Shown one piece after another: positions 16,309 through 25,765 of a DNA stretch of 64,000 nucleotides. The first letter of the stretch is position 1. Every line of letters begins with the position of its first letter. Below the pieces are notes generated by a model. It made no database searches, had not been told where the DNA came from, and saw only the letters and a list, made by a program, of their open reading frames with translations. This DNA is from Salipiger abyssi (lineage in GTDB: Bacteria; Pseudomonadota; Alphaproteobacteria; Rhodobacterales; Rhodobacteraceae). The DNA is taken from NCBI RefSeq assembly GCF_017311415.1, contig NZ_JAEKIS010000002.1:62001-126000 (forward strand), given 5' to 3'. Both the position numbers and the translations under genes were made by a program.

Positions 16309-17970
16309 TCACGACAGGCCCAGCTTGTAGAGATGGATCTCGAAGGACGGGTGCATCTCGGCGCCGGTCACGCCGGGCCGGAAATGGCGGTAGAGCGAGC
16401 GCCAGTAGGGCTGCACGATCACCGCATCCTCCTGCAACAGACGCTCGATCCGCGCCATCACCTCACGGCGCGTCTCGGCATCGGCGACGGTCAGCGCCTC
16501 GGCGACCAGCGCGTCGAACGCGGGATTGGCATAGCCGCTCTCGTTCCAGGGCTCGCCGGAGCGATAGGCCAACGCCAGCACCTGAATGCCGAGCGGGCGG
16601 TGGTTCCACTCGGTGACCGAGAGCGGATAGGCCGTCCAGTCGGACCAGAAGCGTGAGCCGGGCAGCACCGTGCGGCGGACCTTGAGCCCGGCATCGCGCA
16701 GCATTGCCGCCGCCGCATCGCCGCTGCGCATGGTCAGCCCGTCGTCGAGCGTGATCAGCTCGTGTTCGAACGCTGCCAGCCCGGCCTCTTCCATCAACGG
16801 CAGGGCGGCGGCGGGGTTATATTCCGTCGGACCGATATCGGCGTAATCGGGATGCACCGGGGCAACGTGATGGTTCTGCGCCACGGTGCCGAGGCCGGCA
16901 TGGCCGAGTTCGAGGCAGATTTCATTGTCGATGGCCAGTTGCAGCGCCTTGCGGGCGCGGCGGTCGGCATAGGGCGCGCGCCCGTCCACCAGCGCGGTCT
17001 GGCTGGCGCGCAGCACCACGGTGGAGCCGGTGGAGACCTCGGAGCGCTGCCAGCCGATCTGATCGCCCAGCGCGATGAAATCGCCGATATTCTCGTAGAG
17101 CATGTCGATCTCGCCGCGCTCGGCGGCGGCGAGCCAGCTTGCCGGATCGGTGCCGTAATCGAGAAACTCAATGCGCTCCAGCGTGGCGCCGCCGAAACCC
17201 TCGGCCCGCGCGCCCCACCAGTCATGGGCGCGGTTGCGCACCAGCACCGCGCGCTCGCCGGGCCGCACGGTTTCCGGCAGGTAGGGGCCGGTGCCGATGG
17301 GGGTGTCCAGCATGGTCTCGGGGCTGTGGCTGGCATGAACCACGGCGGCGGGATAATCGGCGAGGTTCACCATCAGCGCCACATCCGGGGCGGCGAGGCG
17401 CAGGCGCAGGGTCAGCTCGTCCTCGACGGTGACCGCGCCGTCGCGCAGCTTGCCGGTCTCGCGGTCGACCAGCGCAGCCAGCCGACCGGCCATGGAATTG
17501 CCCTCGGCATCGCGGTCGCACCAGTAGTGTAACATGCGCGCGACATCGGCGGCGGTGAAGGGCTCGCCGGTGTTCCAGGTCACGCCGGGGCGGATATGCA
17601 GCCGGTATTCGGTGGCGTCGTCATTGACCTCCCAGCGCTCCAGAAGCATGCCGCGCACGCTGCCGTCGCGATTGTACTCGACGAGATATTCCAGCCAGCC
17701 CCGGGTGATATTGGCGATTTCCGACCAGTCGGCGGTGCGCGGATCCTTGAGCGGGCGCACCTCCATCTGGATCCGCAGCACCGCGTCCTCGGCCCCTTGC
17801 GGCGCCTCCTCCGCACGGGCCGGCGCCGCGAGCCCGCCCAGCGCATAGGCGCTCGCGGTCCCGAGCCCCAGCGCGGTGACCCTTGTCAGGAACTCGCGCC
17901 GGCCGAGCTTTCCCTCGGCCAGCTCGCGGGCATAAAGCGATGCGGCTGGGTGTATTCCCGATTGCGTCAT
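16309..17970 (-). CDS. Tat-exported ABC solute-binding protein (family 5)
   Basis: 553-residue extracellular solute-binding protein of the oligopeptide/nickel type (SBP_bac_5). Twin-arginine signal LGRREFL (Arg24-Arg25) with a hydrophobic stretch ending at APARA. The mature protein shows the family pattern, for example IRPGVTWNTGEPFTAADV. Start at 17970 has a strong AGGAGGG; the 17 codons upstream are dropped. No permease or ATPase is adjacent, so it is an orphan binding protein whose transporter must be elsewhere. The AraC-type gene 94 bp upstream on the same strand is a likely regulator. Ligand unknown. Confidence 0.88.
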   Translation of the reverse strand: MTQSGIHPAASLYARELAEGKLGRREFLTRVTALGLGTASAYALGGLAAPARAEEAPQGAEDAVLRIQMEVRPLKDPRTADWSEIANITRGWLEYLVEYNRDGSVRGMLLERWEVNDDATEYRLHIRPGVTWNTGEPFTAADVARMLHYWCDRDAEGNSMAGRLAALVDRETGKLRDGAVTVEDELTLRLRLAAPDVALMVNLADYPAAVVHASHSPETMLDTPIGTGPYLPETVRPGERAVLVRNRAHDWWGARAEGFGGATLERIEFLDYGTDPASWLAAAERGEIDMLYENIGDFIALGDQIGWQRSEVSTGSTVVLRASQTALVDGRAPYADRRARKALQLAIDNEICLELGHAGLGTVAQNHHVAPVHPDYADIGPTEYNPAAALPLMEEAGLAAFEHELITLDDGLTMRSGDAAAAMLRDAGLKVRRTVLPGSRFWSDWTAYPLSVTEWNHRPLGIQVLALAYRSGEPWNESGYANPAFDALVAEALTVADAETRREVMARIERLLQEDAVIVQPYWRSLYRHFRPGVTGAEMHPSFEIHLYKLGLS

Positions 17971-18063
17971 GCGGTTTCCCTCCTGGCCGCGCAGGACCGA
18001 TGTGCCACCCGCGCCGATCAAAGCCCGGAACAGGCTTTCGGGGCAAGGAATTTTGCGCGGCGC

Positions 18064-18888
18064 TCAGCGGTGCAGCGCTGCGCGACTGCCGGGCGCCCGG
18101 GTGCCGCGGCGGATCTCGGTCGGCGAGAGGCCGGTATGGCTGCGGATGAAGCGGGTGAAGTAGGGCGCGCTGTGAAAGCCCAGATCGCTGGCGATGCGGT
18201 TGACCGGCGGCGCCGGATGGCTCAGCAGCCGGTGCGCCTCGTGCAGCTTGCGCTCGGCCAGCATGGCGGCGGCGGTCATGCCGCAGGCGGCGCGGGCGGT
18301 GCGGGTGAGATGGGTCGCGGTGACACCGAGCGCCGACGCGTAATCCGAAACCCCCCGGTCGCTGCGGAACCCGGCAGAGAGCGCACCGCTGAAGAGCCGC
18401 ATCAGCCGCTGCCCGGCGCTGTCGCGCCGCGTGTCCTGGGTGCCGGCGGCGATCTGGCGGTGCAGCCAGACCGCGACCAGCCGCGCATGCGCGTCGAGCG
18501 CTTCGGCCACCATGGCGCGGCCCTGACCCGCCTCGCGCAGCATCGCGTCGAGCTCGGCTGTGAGCTCGGCCTGGGCGAATCCCTCGCGGATGCGCAGATG
18601 CAGCGGCTCGCCGGGAAAGACCCCGGTGAGGCCTGCCGGGCAATGCATCAGCATGCCGAGGCTCTGCGGCCCGGTCTCCAGCGAAAACAGCGTCCCGGCA
18701 GGCAGGAAGAGCGCGTTATGCGGCCCGAGCCCGCGCCGTGTGCCATCGACGATGACCCGGCCCTGGCCCCGGGTCAGCCAGAGCAGCGTATGCTCGGCCC
18801 GGTCGTGCAGCAGCCGGTATTGCCAGCCCGAGACCTGCCCCAGCGAGACGACGCGCGCCGGCGCCCCGGTCTGGGCAGCGGCGCTCAT
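18064..18888 (-). CDS. AraC-family transcriptional regulator
   Basis: 274 residues: N-terminal cupin-like sensor (about 1-150) and C-terminal double helix-turn-helix (about 170-265) with [25 protein letters not shown] and [27 protein letters not shown]. Its start codon overlaps the miaA stop (ATGA), so it is translated from the miaA message, an unusual pairing. The next gene downstream encodes a solitary solute-binding protein, its most likely target. Effector unknown. Confidence 0.88.
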   Translation of the reverse strand: MSAAAQTGAPARVVSLGQVSGWQYRLLHDRAEHTLLWLTRGQGRVIVDGTRRGLGPHNALFLPAGTLFSLETGPQSLGMLMHCPAGLTGVFPGEPLHLRIREGFAQAELTAELDAMLREAGQGRAMVAEALDAHARLVAVWLHRQIAAGTQDTRRDSAGQRLMRLFSGALSAGFRSDRGVSDYASALGVTATHLTRTARAACGMTAAAMLAERKLHEAHRLLSHPAPPVNRIASDLGFHSAPYFTRFIRSHTGLSPTEIRRGTRAPGSRAALHR

Positions 18889-19781
18889 GCGCCCACCTCG
18901 GCAGGGCTGAGCGCCGGCCAGCCTTTCATGCGTGCGCGGAACCAGGTGCGCTGGCGCTTGGCGAACTGCCTTGTGAGCACGGTGGCGCGGGTGGTGACCT
19001 CTTCGAGCGGGATCTCGCCGCGCAGATGCGCCATCAGCTCCGCTGCGCCGATGGCCTTGGCCGAGGGCAGGGCGGGCGACCAGTCGGGGAGGTTAGCGCG
19101 CGCCTCGTCGAGCGCGCCGCCGCGCAGCATCTTGCGGAACCGTGTCTCGATGCGCGCATCGAGCCAGTCCTTGGGCGCATCGAAGAGAATGGGCTGCGCC
19201 TTGGCGAGCGGCAGCAGCGGCGGCGGCGTCTCGGCCTGCCAGGCGGCGATGCCGCGCCCGGTGGCGCGCAGCACCTCCCAGGCGCGCTGCACGCGCATGG
19301 GGTTGGCAAGGTCGATGCGGGCGCGGGTCTCGGGATCGAGCTCGGCTACCAGCGCCGCCAGCTCGCCGACCTCGAGCCGCGCCATGGCCTCGGCGCGGAT
19401 CTCCGGCGGGGTGGCGGGGATCTCGGCCAGCCCCTCGGTCAGCGCGGTGAAATAGAGCCCGGTGCCGCCAACGATGATGAGCCGCTCCGGCCCCGCCAAC
19501 AGCGGCGTCAGATCGCGCAGCCATTCGCCCACCGAATAGGCATGATCGCCCGGCACATGACCGTAAAGCCGGTGCGGCACACGCGCTTCCTCGGCCTTCG
19601 AAGGCCGCGCGGTCAGCACGCGCCAATCGGAAAACACCTGGATCGCATCGGCATTGACGACCACGCCGCCCTGATTTTCCGCGATTTCCAGCGCAAGCGC
19701 GGACTTGCCGCTGGCGGTGGGCCCCGCGATCAGCACCGGGCGCCGCGGATCGGGCGCCAGCCGGGTCAGAATATCGGCCAC
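18885..19781 (-). CDS. miaA: tRNA dimethylallyltransferase
   Basis: Adds dimethylallyl to N6 of A37 in tRNAs reading UNN codons. 298 residues; P-loop GPTASGKS at 20-27, substrate motif [30 protein letters not shown] (the usual QxYxxLxxxTAKP element appears as [13 protein letters not shown]), and [13 protein letters not shown]-type C-terminal motif ([13 protein letters not shown]). It ends in an ATGA overlap with the AraC gene. Divergent from pyrH with 98 bp between the start codons. Confidence 0.95.
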   Translation of the reverse strand: MADILTRLAPDPRRPVLIAGPTASGKSALALEIAENQGGVVVNADAIQVFSDWRVLTARPSKAEEARVPHRLYGHVPGDHAYSVGEWLRDLTPLLAGPERLIIVGGTGLYFTALTEGLAEIPATPPEIRAEAMARLEVGELAALVAELDPETRARIDLANPMRVQRAWEVLRATGRGIAAWQAETPPPLLPLAKAQPILFDAPKDWLDARIETRFRKMLRGGALDEARANLPDWSPALPSAKAIGAAELMAHLRGEIPLEEVTTRATVLTRQFAKRQRTWFRARMKGWPALSPAEVGA

Positions 19782-19879
19782 CGCGCCCTCCTTTGCGCCC
19801 GCGCTGCGGCATTGCAGCCGCAGAGGTTTTCCGCCACATATGGCGCCGATCCTAGACCCCCTCGCCGATGGAGCGCAAC

Positions 19880-20605
19880 ATGACCGACACCTCGCAGACC
19901 ACCTTCAAGCGCGTGTTGCTGAAAATCTCGGGCGAGGCGCTGATGGGCGACCAGGGCTACGGGCTGCATCCGCCGACCGTCGAGCGCATCGCCCGCGAGG
20001 TGAAATCGGTGCACGACATGGGCGTCGAGATCTGCATGGTCATCGGCGGCGGCAACGTCTTTCGCGGGCTCGCGGGCTCGGCGCAGGGGATGGAACGGAC
20101 CACCGCCGACTACATGGGCATGCTGGCGACGGTGATGAACGCGCTGGCGATGCAGTCGGCGTTGGAAGAGCAGGGCGTCTTCACCCGGGTGATCTCGGCC
20201 ATTCGCATGGACGAGGTGGCCGAGCCCTATATCCGCCGCCGCGCGGTGCGCCACCTGGAGAAGAAACGGGTCTGCATCTTTGCCGCCGGCACCGGCAACC
20301 CCTATTTCACCACCGACACCGCCGCGACCCTGCGCGCCAACGAGATGGCCTGCGAGGCGATCTTCAAGGGCACCAAGGTGGACGGGGTCTATGACAAGGA
20401 CCCGATGAAGCACGCTGACGCGGTACGCTTCGACAAGATCAGCTATGACGATGTGCTGACCAAGCATCTCAAGGTCATGGATGCCTCGGCCATCGCGCTG
20501 GCGCGGGACAATCACCTGCCGATCATCGTGTTCTCGCTCGACGAGCCCGGCGGGTTCCGGGGCATTCTGGCGGGCGAGGGCACCTATACCACCGTTCACG
20601 GCTGA
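19880..20605 (+). CDS. pyrH: UMP kinase
   Basis: Phosphorylates UMP to UDP with ATP in pyrimidine synthesis. 241 residues; amino acid kinase fold with [12 protein letters not shown] near the N-terminus, the glycine loop [10 protein letters not shown], and the UMP-kinase signature [18 protein letters not shown] 19880 (MTDTSQTTF) is preferred over ATG 19868 because GGAG sits about 6 bases upstream of it. It opens the pyrH-frr-uppS-cdsA-dxr-rseP series. Confidence 0.97.
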   Translation: MTDTSQTTFKRVLLKISGEALMGDQGYGLHPPTVERIAREVKSVHDMGVEICMVIGGGNVFRGLAGSAQGMERTTADYMGMLATVMNALAMQSALEEQGVFTRVISAIRMDEVAEPYIRRRAVRHLEKKRVCIFAAGTGNPYFTTDTAATLRANEMACEAIFKGTKVDGVYDKDPMKHADAVRFDKISYDDVLTKHLKVMDASAIALARDNHLPIIVFSLDEPGGFRGILAGEGTYTTVHG

Positions 20606-20618
20606 TTGCCCCGGCGCG

Positions 20619-20684
20619 GAGGGGCCAGCCCCTCTGCCGCCCGGGGCGGCATTCACCCCGGGATATTTGCGGCCAATGGAAACA
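20619..20684. repeat. GC hairpins and GATATTTG-type intergenic motif between pyrH and frr
   Basis: Two hairpins, GAGGGGC/GCCCCTC (20619-20634) and CCCGGGG/CCCCGGG (20640-20662), are followed by GATATTTGCGGCCAATGG. The last part is a divergent relative of the TTTGAGTATTT motif at 32050-32079 and 58791-58819. It may be a read-through attenuator or a family-wide repeat. The rest of the 209-bp gap shows no gene. Confidence 0.5.
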
Positions 20685-20814
20685 CTGGTCGCGGCGCGAG
20701 GCCCGGCGCAGCGCGCCATCCGGCGCCGGCGCAGGGGGCAAAGCGCTATACATCCGGGCGCGCCTGTCCTAGAAAGCGGGCGGAACGAAAAACACCTGAG
20801 CGGGCAAGACCAAT

Positions 20815-21378
20815 ATGTCAGACGATTTCGAACTCGACACCGACGATCTCAAGCGCCGCATGGATGGCGCCATGTCGAACCTGCGCACGGAATTCGCCTC
20901 GCTGCGGACCGGGCGGGCCTCGGCCTCGATGCTGGAGCCGGTGATGGTCGACGCCTATGGCGCAATGACCCCGATCAACCAGGTCGGCACGGTGAACGTG
21001 CCCGAGCCGCGTATGGTGACGGTCAATGTCTGGGACAAGGGGCTGGTCGGCAAGGTCGAGAAGGCGATCCGCGAAAGCGGGCTGGGCATCAACCCGCAGC
21101 TCAACGGCACCATCATCATGCTGCCGATCCCCGAGCTGAACGAGGAGCGCCGCCGCGAATTGGGCAAAGTTGCCGGGCAATATGCCGAACACGCGCGTGT
21201 CGCGATTCGCAACGTGCGCCGCGATGGCATGGACCAGATCAAGAAGGCCAAATCCGACGGCATGTCGGAGGACGACCAGAAGTTCTGGGAGAGCGAAGTG
21301 CAGGAGCTGACCGACACCTATATCAAGAAGGTGGACGACGCGCTCGAGCACAAGCAGGAAGAGATCATGCAGGTCTGA
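20815..21378 (+). CDS. frr: Ribosome recycling factor
   Basis: 187-residue RRF that, with EF-G, splits post-termination ribosomes. The sequence covers both domains: long helices of domain I ([25 protein letters not shown], and the C-terminal helix ending [10 protein letters not shown]) and the inserted beta domain ([14 protein letters not shown]). RTGRAS is the characteristic early motif. Standard order after pyrH, separated by a 209-bp gap with hairpins, and 41 bp before uppS. Confidence 0.98.
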   Translation: MSDDFELDTDDLKRRMDGAMSNLRTEFASLRTGRASASMLEPVMVDAYGAMTPINQVGTVNVPEPRMVTVNVWDKGLVGKVEKAIRESGLGINPQLNGTIIMLPIPELNEERRRELGKVAGQYAEHARVAIRNVRRDGMDQIKKAKSDGMSEDDQKFWESEVQELTDTYIKKVDDALEHKQEEIMQV

Positions 21379-21419
21379 TCCGGACCGGCGGTGCCAGAAG
21401 GTAAAGGGAGGGGCGCGTT

Positions 21420-22145
21420 ATGCCCAAACCGATCCGCGATGGCGCCGGTCCGCGCCATGTGGCGATCATTATGGACGGCAACGGACGCTGGGCGCAGCGC
21501 CGGGGCCGGCCGCGTCTGTTCGGCCATCACGCCGGCGCGAAACGGGTGCGCGAGATCGTCGAGGCTTGCCCGGATAGCGGTGTGAAATATCTGACGATTT
21601 TTGCCTTCTCGACAGAGAACTGGCGCCGCACGCAATCCGAGGTGGCGGGGCTCATGAGCCTGTTTCGCCGCTATATCACCAAGGAAGCCCGCGCGCTGCG
21701 CGAAGAGAACGTGCGGGTGCGCTTTATCGGTGACCGGGTGCGGCTCGACAACAAGCTGGTGACGCTGATGGACGAGCTGGAGCTGATGACCGCCGATTGC
21801 ACCGGCGTGAATCTCACCATCGCGATCAATTACGGCGGCCGCGACGAGGTGGCACGCGCCACCAAGCGGCTGGCCGAGGACGTGGCGGCGGGCAAGCTCG
21901 ACCCGGCGTCGGTCAACGAGGAAACGCTGCCGAAATATCTCGACACCTGCGTGCTGCCCGACCCCGATCTGGTGATCCGCACCAGCGGCGAGGCGCGGAT
22001 CTCGAATTTCCTGCTCTGGCAGTCGGCCTATGCGGAATACGAGTTCGTCGATACGCTCTGGCCAGATTTCAGCGCCGGCGAATTCGGCAAGCTGGTCGGC
22101 GCCTATGGTGCGCGCGACCGCCGCTATGGGGGCGTGAAGGCATGA
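21420..22145 (+). CDS. uppS: Isoprenyl (undecaprenyl diphosphate) synthase
   Basis: cis-Prenyltransferase making the C55 carrier lipid used for peptidoglycan and O-antigen precursors. 241 residues; HVAIIMDGNGRWA places the catalytic Asp at 19, then FAFSTENW, and the C-terminal RTSGEARISNFLLWQSAYAEYEF motif is intact. Start has GGAGG upstream. The stop overlaps the cdsA ATG (ATGA). Confidence 0.97.
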   Translation: MPKPIRDGAGPRHVAIIMDGNGRWAQRRGRPRLFGHHAGAKRVREIVEACPDSGVKYLTIFAFSTENWRRTQSEVAGLMSLFRRYITKEARALREENVRVRFIGDRVRLDNKLVTLMDELELMTADCTGVNLTIAINYGGRDEVARATKRLAEDVAAGKLDPASVNEETLPKYLDTCVLPDPDLVIRTSGEARISNFLLWQSAYAEYEFVDTLWPDFSAGEFGKLVGAYGARDRRYGGVKA

Positions 22146-22930
22146 GCCCGTCGCGCTGGACGGATTTGCGGCCCCGGGTGATCTCGGCGGCGGGGCTGAT
22201 CGTCATCGGCCTCGGCGCGGTCTGGCTCGGCGGGATCTTCTGGCGCGGACTGATCGCGCTCAGCTGCGGCGTGATGGTCTGGGAACTGGTGCAGATGCTC
22301 GACACCGCACGGCACCGCTCGGCGCGCGTGCTGGCGCTGGTCGCCGGCAGCTGCGCGCTGGCGGCGATCTACCTGCCGCCGGCCCTGGCGCTGCCGCTGC
22401 TGTTGCTGCCCTCGATGGCGGGTTTCGGCCAGATGGAGCGCGGCGGGGTGACCTATTCGGTCTTTACCGCGCTGATCATGCTGGCGGGCTACGGCATCAT
22501 GGCGCTGCGCTCGGATTTCGGCCTGACCTGGATGCTGTGGATGGTGCTGGTGGTCGTGGTCACCGATGTGGCCGGCTATTTCGCCGGCCGCGCCATTGGC
22601 GGGCCGAAGCTCTGGCCGCGTGTCAGCCCGAAAAAGACCTGGTCGGGCGCCGTGGCGGGCTGGACCGGTGCCGCCGTTGTCGGGCTGCTCTTTGCCGGCA
22701 CGACGCATGCCGGGCCGGGGCTCGCGGGAGTCTCTATCGCGATCTCGATGGCCAGCCAGATCGGCGACATCGCCGAAAGCGCCATCAAGCGGCGGGCAGG
22801 GGTCAAGGACAGCTCGGCGCTGCTGCCGGGCCATGGCGGGCTGCTCGACCGGTTCGACGGCATGCTGGGCGCGGCGCTGTTCCTGCTGATTGCCGGCCAG
22901 ATCGTGGATTTCCCGCCGGGGGTGGAATGA
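22142..22930 (+). CDS. cdsA: Phosphatidate cytidylyltransferase
   Basis: Integral membrane enzyme making CDP-diacylglycerol from phosphatidate and CTP. 262 residues with about seven hydrophobic segments. The CDP-DAG synthase signature is seen as SQIGDIAESAIKRRAGVKDSSALLPGHGGLLDR near the C-terminus. The start overlaps uppS and the stop overlaps dxr, so uppS-cdsA-dxr are tightly coupled. Confidence 0.95.
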   Translation: MSPSRWTDLRPRVISAAGLIVIGLGAVWLGGIFWRGLIALSCGVMVWELVQMLDTARHRSARVLALVAGSCALAAIYLPPALALPLLLLPSMAGFGQMERGGVTYSVFTALIMLAGYGIMALRSDFGLTWMLWMVLVVVVTDVAGYFAGRAIGGPKLWPRVSPKKTWSGAVAGWTGAAVVGLLFAGTTHAGPGLAGVSIAISMASQIGDIAESAIKRRAGVKDSSALLPGHGGLLDRFDGMLGAALFLLIAGQIVDFPPGVE

Positions 22931-24093
22931 GGCGCATCAGTATTTTCGGCGCCACCGGGTCGATCGGGCAAAGCACCATCGACCTGATCGCGCGCGATCC
23001 GGACTTCTATCGTATCGTGGCGCTGACCGGCGGCAGGAACGTCGCGCAACTGGCTGATGATGCAAGGAAACTCAACGCAGAGATCGCGGTGACCGCCGAG
23101 GTGGCGCTGCTGCCCGAGCTGCGCGAGCGGCTGGCCGGCAGCGGTGTCGAGGCGGCGGCCGGAGAGGCCGCGCTGATCGAGGCGGCAAAGCGTCCGGCGG
23201 ATTGGGTGATGTCGGCCATCGTCGGCGCGGCGGGGCTGCCGCCGGGGCTCGCGGCGCTGGAGCAGGGCGCGACTCTGGCGCTGGCCAACAAGGAAAGCAT
23301 GGTCTGCGCCGGGCCGCTGGTGGTGCAGACCGCGCGCGCCCATGGTGGCGCGGTGCTGCCGGTGGACAGCGAGCATTCGGCGGTGTTCCAGGCGCTGATC
23401 GGCGAGGATATCGCCGCGGTCGAGCGGGTGATCATCACCGCCAGCGGCGGCGCCTTCCGTGACTGGCCGCTGGAAAAGCTGGCCGGGGCGACGCCGGAAG
23501 AGGCCGCCACCCATCCCAACTGGGACATGGGCCAGCGGATCACCATCGACAGCGCGTCCATGTTCAACAAGGCTCTGGAAGTCATCGAGACCAAAGAGTT
23601 TTTCGATATCGACCCGGCGCTGATCGAGGTTCTGGTACATCCCGAATCGATGATCCACGCGCTGGTCGGTTTTCGCGACGGCGCGCTCATGGCCCATGTC
23701 GGGCCGCCCGATATGCGCCACGCCATCGGATTCGCGCTGCATTACCCGGAGCGCAAGACGCTGCCGGTGGCGCGGCTCGATCTCGTTCAGCTCGGTCAGT
23801 TCACCTTCCGTGCGGCCTGCGAAACGCGCTGGCCGGCGCTGCGGCTGGCGCGCGAGGTCATGGCGACCGGCGGGCTCGCAGGGGCAGTGTTCAACGCCGC
23901 CAAGGAGCGCGCGCTCGACGCCTTCATCGCGCGGCGCATCGGGTTTCTGCGCATGGCCGAGGTTGTCGAAGAAACACTTAACCGTGTTTCGGCTCAAAGC
24001 GGCCTCATTACTGCCGGTATCACCCTTGATAACGTGCGTGCCGCAGACCATTTCGCCCGTGTAACCGCGGACGAGTTCATTAACCAGGATTGA
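22927..24093 (+). CDS. dxr: 1-deoxy-D-xylulose 5-phosphate reductoisomerase
   Basis: First committed step of the MEP isoprenoid pathway, feeding UppS. 388 residues: NADPH-binding GATGSIGQST at 8-17, LANKESMVCAG, the catalytic metal site VDSEHSAVFQ, and the flexible-loop/phosphate motif ASGGAFRDWP. It starts within the last codons of cdsA (ATGA overlap) and ends 12 bp before rseP. Confidence 0.97.
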   Translation: MRRISIFGATGSIGQSTIDLIARDPDFYRIVALTGGRNVAQLADDARKLNAEIAVTAEVALLPELRERLAGSGVEAAAGEAALIEAAKRPADWVMSAIVGAAGLPPGLAALEQGATLALANKESMVCAGPLVVQTARAHGGAVLPVDSEHSAVFQALIGEDIAAVERVIITASGGAFRDWPLEKLAGATPEEAATHPNWDMGQRITIDSASMFNKALEVIETKEFFDIDPALIEVLVHPESMIHALVGFRDGALMAHVGPPDMRHAIGFALHYPERKTLPVARLDLVQLGQFTFRAACETRWPALRLAREVMATGGLAGAVFNAAKERALDAFIARRIGFLRMAEVVEETLNRVSAQSGLITAGITLDNVRAADHFARVTADEFINQD

Positions 24094-24105
24094 GAGGCAG
24101 AGCTT

Positions 24106-25449
24106 TTGGACATCACCCAAATGATCCCGCAATTCGGTGGCGTGCTCTACACGCTGGTCGCTTTCGTGATCGCGCTTTCGATCATCGTGGCCATACATGA
24201 ATACGGTCACTACATCGTCGGCCGCTGGACCGGGATTGAGGCAGATGTCTTTTCGCTGGGCTTCGGGCCGGTGATCTGGTCGCGCTACGACAAGCGCGGC
24301 ACGAAATGGCAGATCGCGGCGCTGCCCTTTGGCGGCTATGTGAAATTTCGCGGCGATTCCAACGCCAGCGGCGGGGCCGATCTCGATGCCATGTCGCAGA
24401 TGTCGGACGAAGAGCTGCGCCATACGATGAACGGCGCACCGATCTGGGCGCGCGCGGCGACCGTCGCCGCCGGGCCGGTGTTCAACTTCATCCTCACCAT
24501 TCTGATCTTTACCGGCATCTTCATGGTGCAGGGCAAGGTGACCGAGCCCTTCACCGTGGGCGATCTGCGCGCGCTGCCAGTGGCGCAGGATCTGCGCGAG
24601 GGCGACGTGATTCTCGAGATCGGCGGCGAGCCGCTGCCCGATTTCACCGATGGCGAGGCCTTTGGCGATTTCATGGAGGCGCTGCCGCGTCAGGCGGTTC
24701 TGACTTATACGGTAGAGCGCGACGGGCAGGTGACCGAGGTCGATGGCCCCTATGTCTATCCGCCCATCGCGACGCAGATCGTGCCGCGCTCGGCGGCCTA
24801 TGAGGCCGGGCTGGAGCCGGGCGACATCATCACCGCCATCGATGGCGAAGAGGCCTATGCCTTCGATCAGCTCAAGCAAAAGGTCGAGGGATCCGAAGGC
24901 GCGCCGCTGGCGCTGACCGTTTGGCGCGACGGCGAGGAGCTGTCGGTAGAGATGACCCCCAAGCGTACCGACGAACCGCTGCCCGAGGGCGGCTATCAGA
25001 CCGTCTACCGCATCGGCATCGTCGGCGGGCTGGCCTTTGAGCCCGCGACGGGCCTGGTCGGCCCCGTCGAGGCCTTTACCGGCGGGGTGGAGCGGACCTG
25101 GTCGATCATCACCGGCTCGCTGTCGGGGCTGTGGAACATGATCGTCGGCAATATCTCTTCCTGCAACCTCTCGGGCCCCATCGGAATCGCCCAGACCTCC
25201 GGAGCGATGGCCAGCCAGGGTGGGCAGAGCTTCATCACGTTCATCGCGGTGCTCTCCACCGCCGTGGGGCTGCTCAACCTGTTCCCGGTGCCGGTGCTCG
25301 ATGGCGGGCATCTGGTGTTCCACGCCTGGGAGGCGGTGCGCGGGCGCCCGCCGTCGGACCGCGCGCTGAACGTCATGATGTCGATCGGTCTGGTTCTGAT
25401 CCTGGGGCTTATGGCCTTTGCCCTGACCAACGATCTCTTCTGTCCGTAA
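24106..25449 (+). CDS. rseP: Site-2 intramembrane metalloprotease RseP
   Basis: Inner-membrane zinc protease that cleaves anti-sigma factors and remnant signal peptides. Zinc motif HEYGH (His31, Glu32, His35) in the first helix and LDGGH near residue 398; between them two PDZ domains, with AAYEAGLEPGDIITAIDG marking one. 447 residues. The start is a TTG codon (MDITQMIP) with GAGAGG upstream; ATG at residue 6 is an alternative. Family N-termini resemble MD-IPQFG, supporting TTG. Usual position before bamA. Confidence 0.93.
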   Translation: MDITQMIPQFGGVLYTLVAFVIALSIIVAIHEYGHYIVGRWTGIEADVFSLGFGPVIWSRYDKRGTKWQIAALPFGGYVKFRGDSNASGGADLDAMSQMSDEELRHTMNGAPIWARAATVAAGPVFNFILTILIFTGIFMVQGKVTEPFTVGDLRALPVAQDLREGDVILEIGGEPLPDFTDGEAFGDFMEALPRQAVLTYTVERDGQVTEVDGPYVYPPIATQIVPRSAAYEAGLEPGDIITAIDGEEAYAFDQLKQKVEGSEGAPLALTVWRDGEELSVEMTPKRTDEPLPEGGYQTVYRIGIVGGLAFEPATGLVGPVEAFTGGVERTWSIITGSLSGLWNMIVGNISSCNLSGPIGIAQTSGAMASQGGQSFITFIAVLSTAVGLLNLFPVPVLDGGHLVFHAWEAVRGRPPSDRALNVMMSIGLVLILGLMAFALTNDLFCP

Positions 25450-25459
25450 CCGGTTCCAG

Positions 25460-25489
25460 CGCGCTGGCGAATGCCCAATTGCCAGCGCG
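25460..25489 (+). terminator. 9-bp hairpin after rseP
   Basis: CGCGCTGGC (25460-25468) pairs perfectly with GCCAGCGCG (25481-25489) across a 12-base loop. There is no U-run afterwards, so this is an attenuator or mRNA-end hairpin rather than a full intrinsic terminator. Confidence 0.5.
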
Positions 25490-25559
25490 GGGATGCCGCA
25501 ATTAAGCCACATTGGACCACTATTAGGGTCTGGAAACCACCAGCTACCAGTGTGCCAAT

Positions 25560-25685
25560 ATGCAAACGATTCAGTCCGGATACCATAGCCTCGGCCTCCT
25601 GCTCAGCATCAACTGGGACCGTCTGCTTTACGTCTTCACGATCATCGCGGCGTTGTATTTCGGTGCCTTTCTCGGATCGCTTTGA
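25560..25685 (+). CDS. Small single-span membrane protein between rseP and bamA (41 aa)
   Basis: Short frame starting MQTIQSGYHSLGLLLSINWD and ending LYFGAFLGSL. One hydrophobic helix (about residues 21-40, LLYVFTIIAALYFGAF). The frame is closed by a TGA at 25683 and sits in the gap between rseP and bamA. No clear Shine-Dalgarno precedes the ATG, which lowers confidence. The sequence looks protein-like rather than random and I recall similar short frames in roseobacters at this spot, but no function is known. A role in envelope stress or OMP assembly is a guess from position. Confidence 0.55.
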   Translation: MQTIQSGYHSLGLLLSINWDRLLYVFTIIAALYFGAFLGSL

Positions 25686-25765
25686 AGACAGGGCGCTTCG
25701 GCTTTTGACAAGCCGCGCCGATCCCGATACTCACGTTGAAAAATACGGCGGAGTGGATCGGCAGT

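Noticed and set aside
22576-25512. 978-codon antisense frame across dxr and rseP
   Set aside because: Covers three certain genes on the other strand; product has no domain and is a GC-bias artefact.
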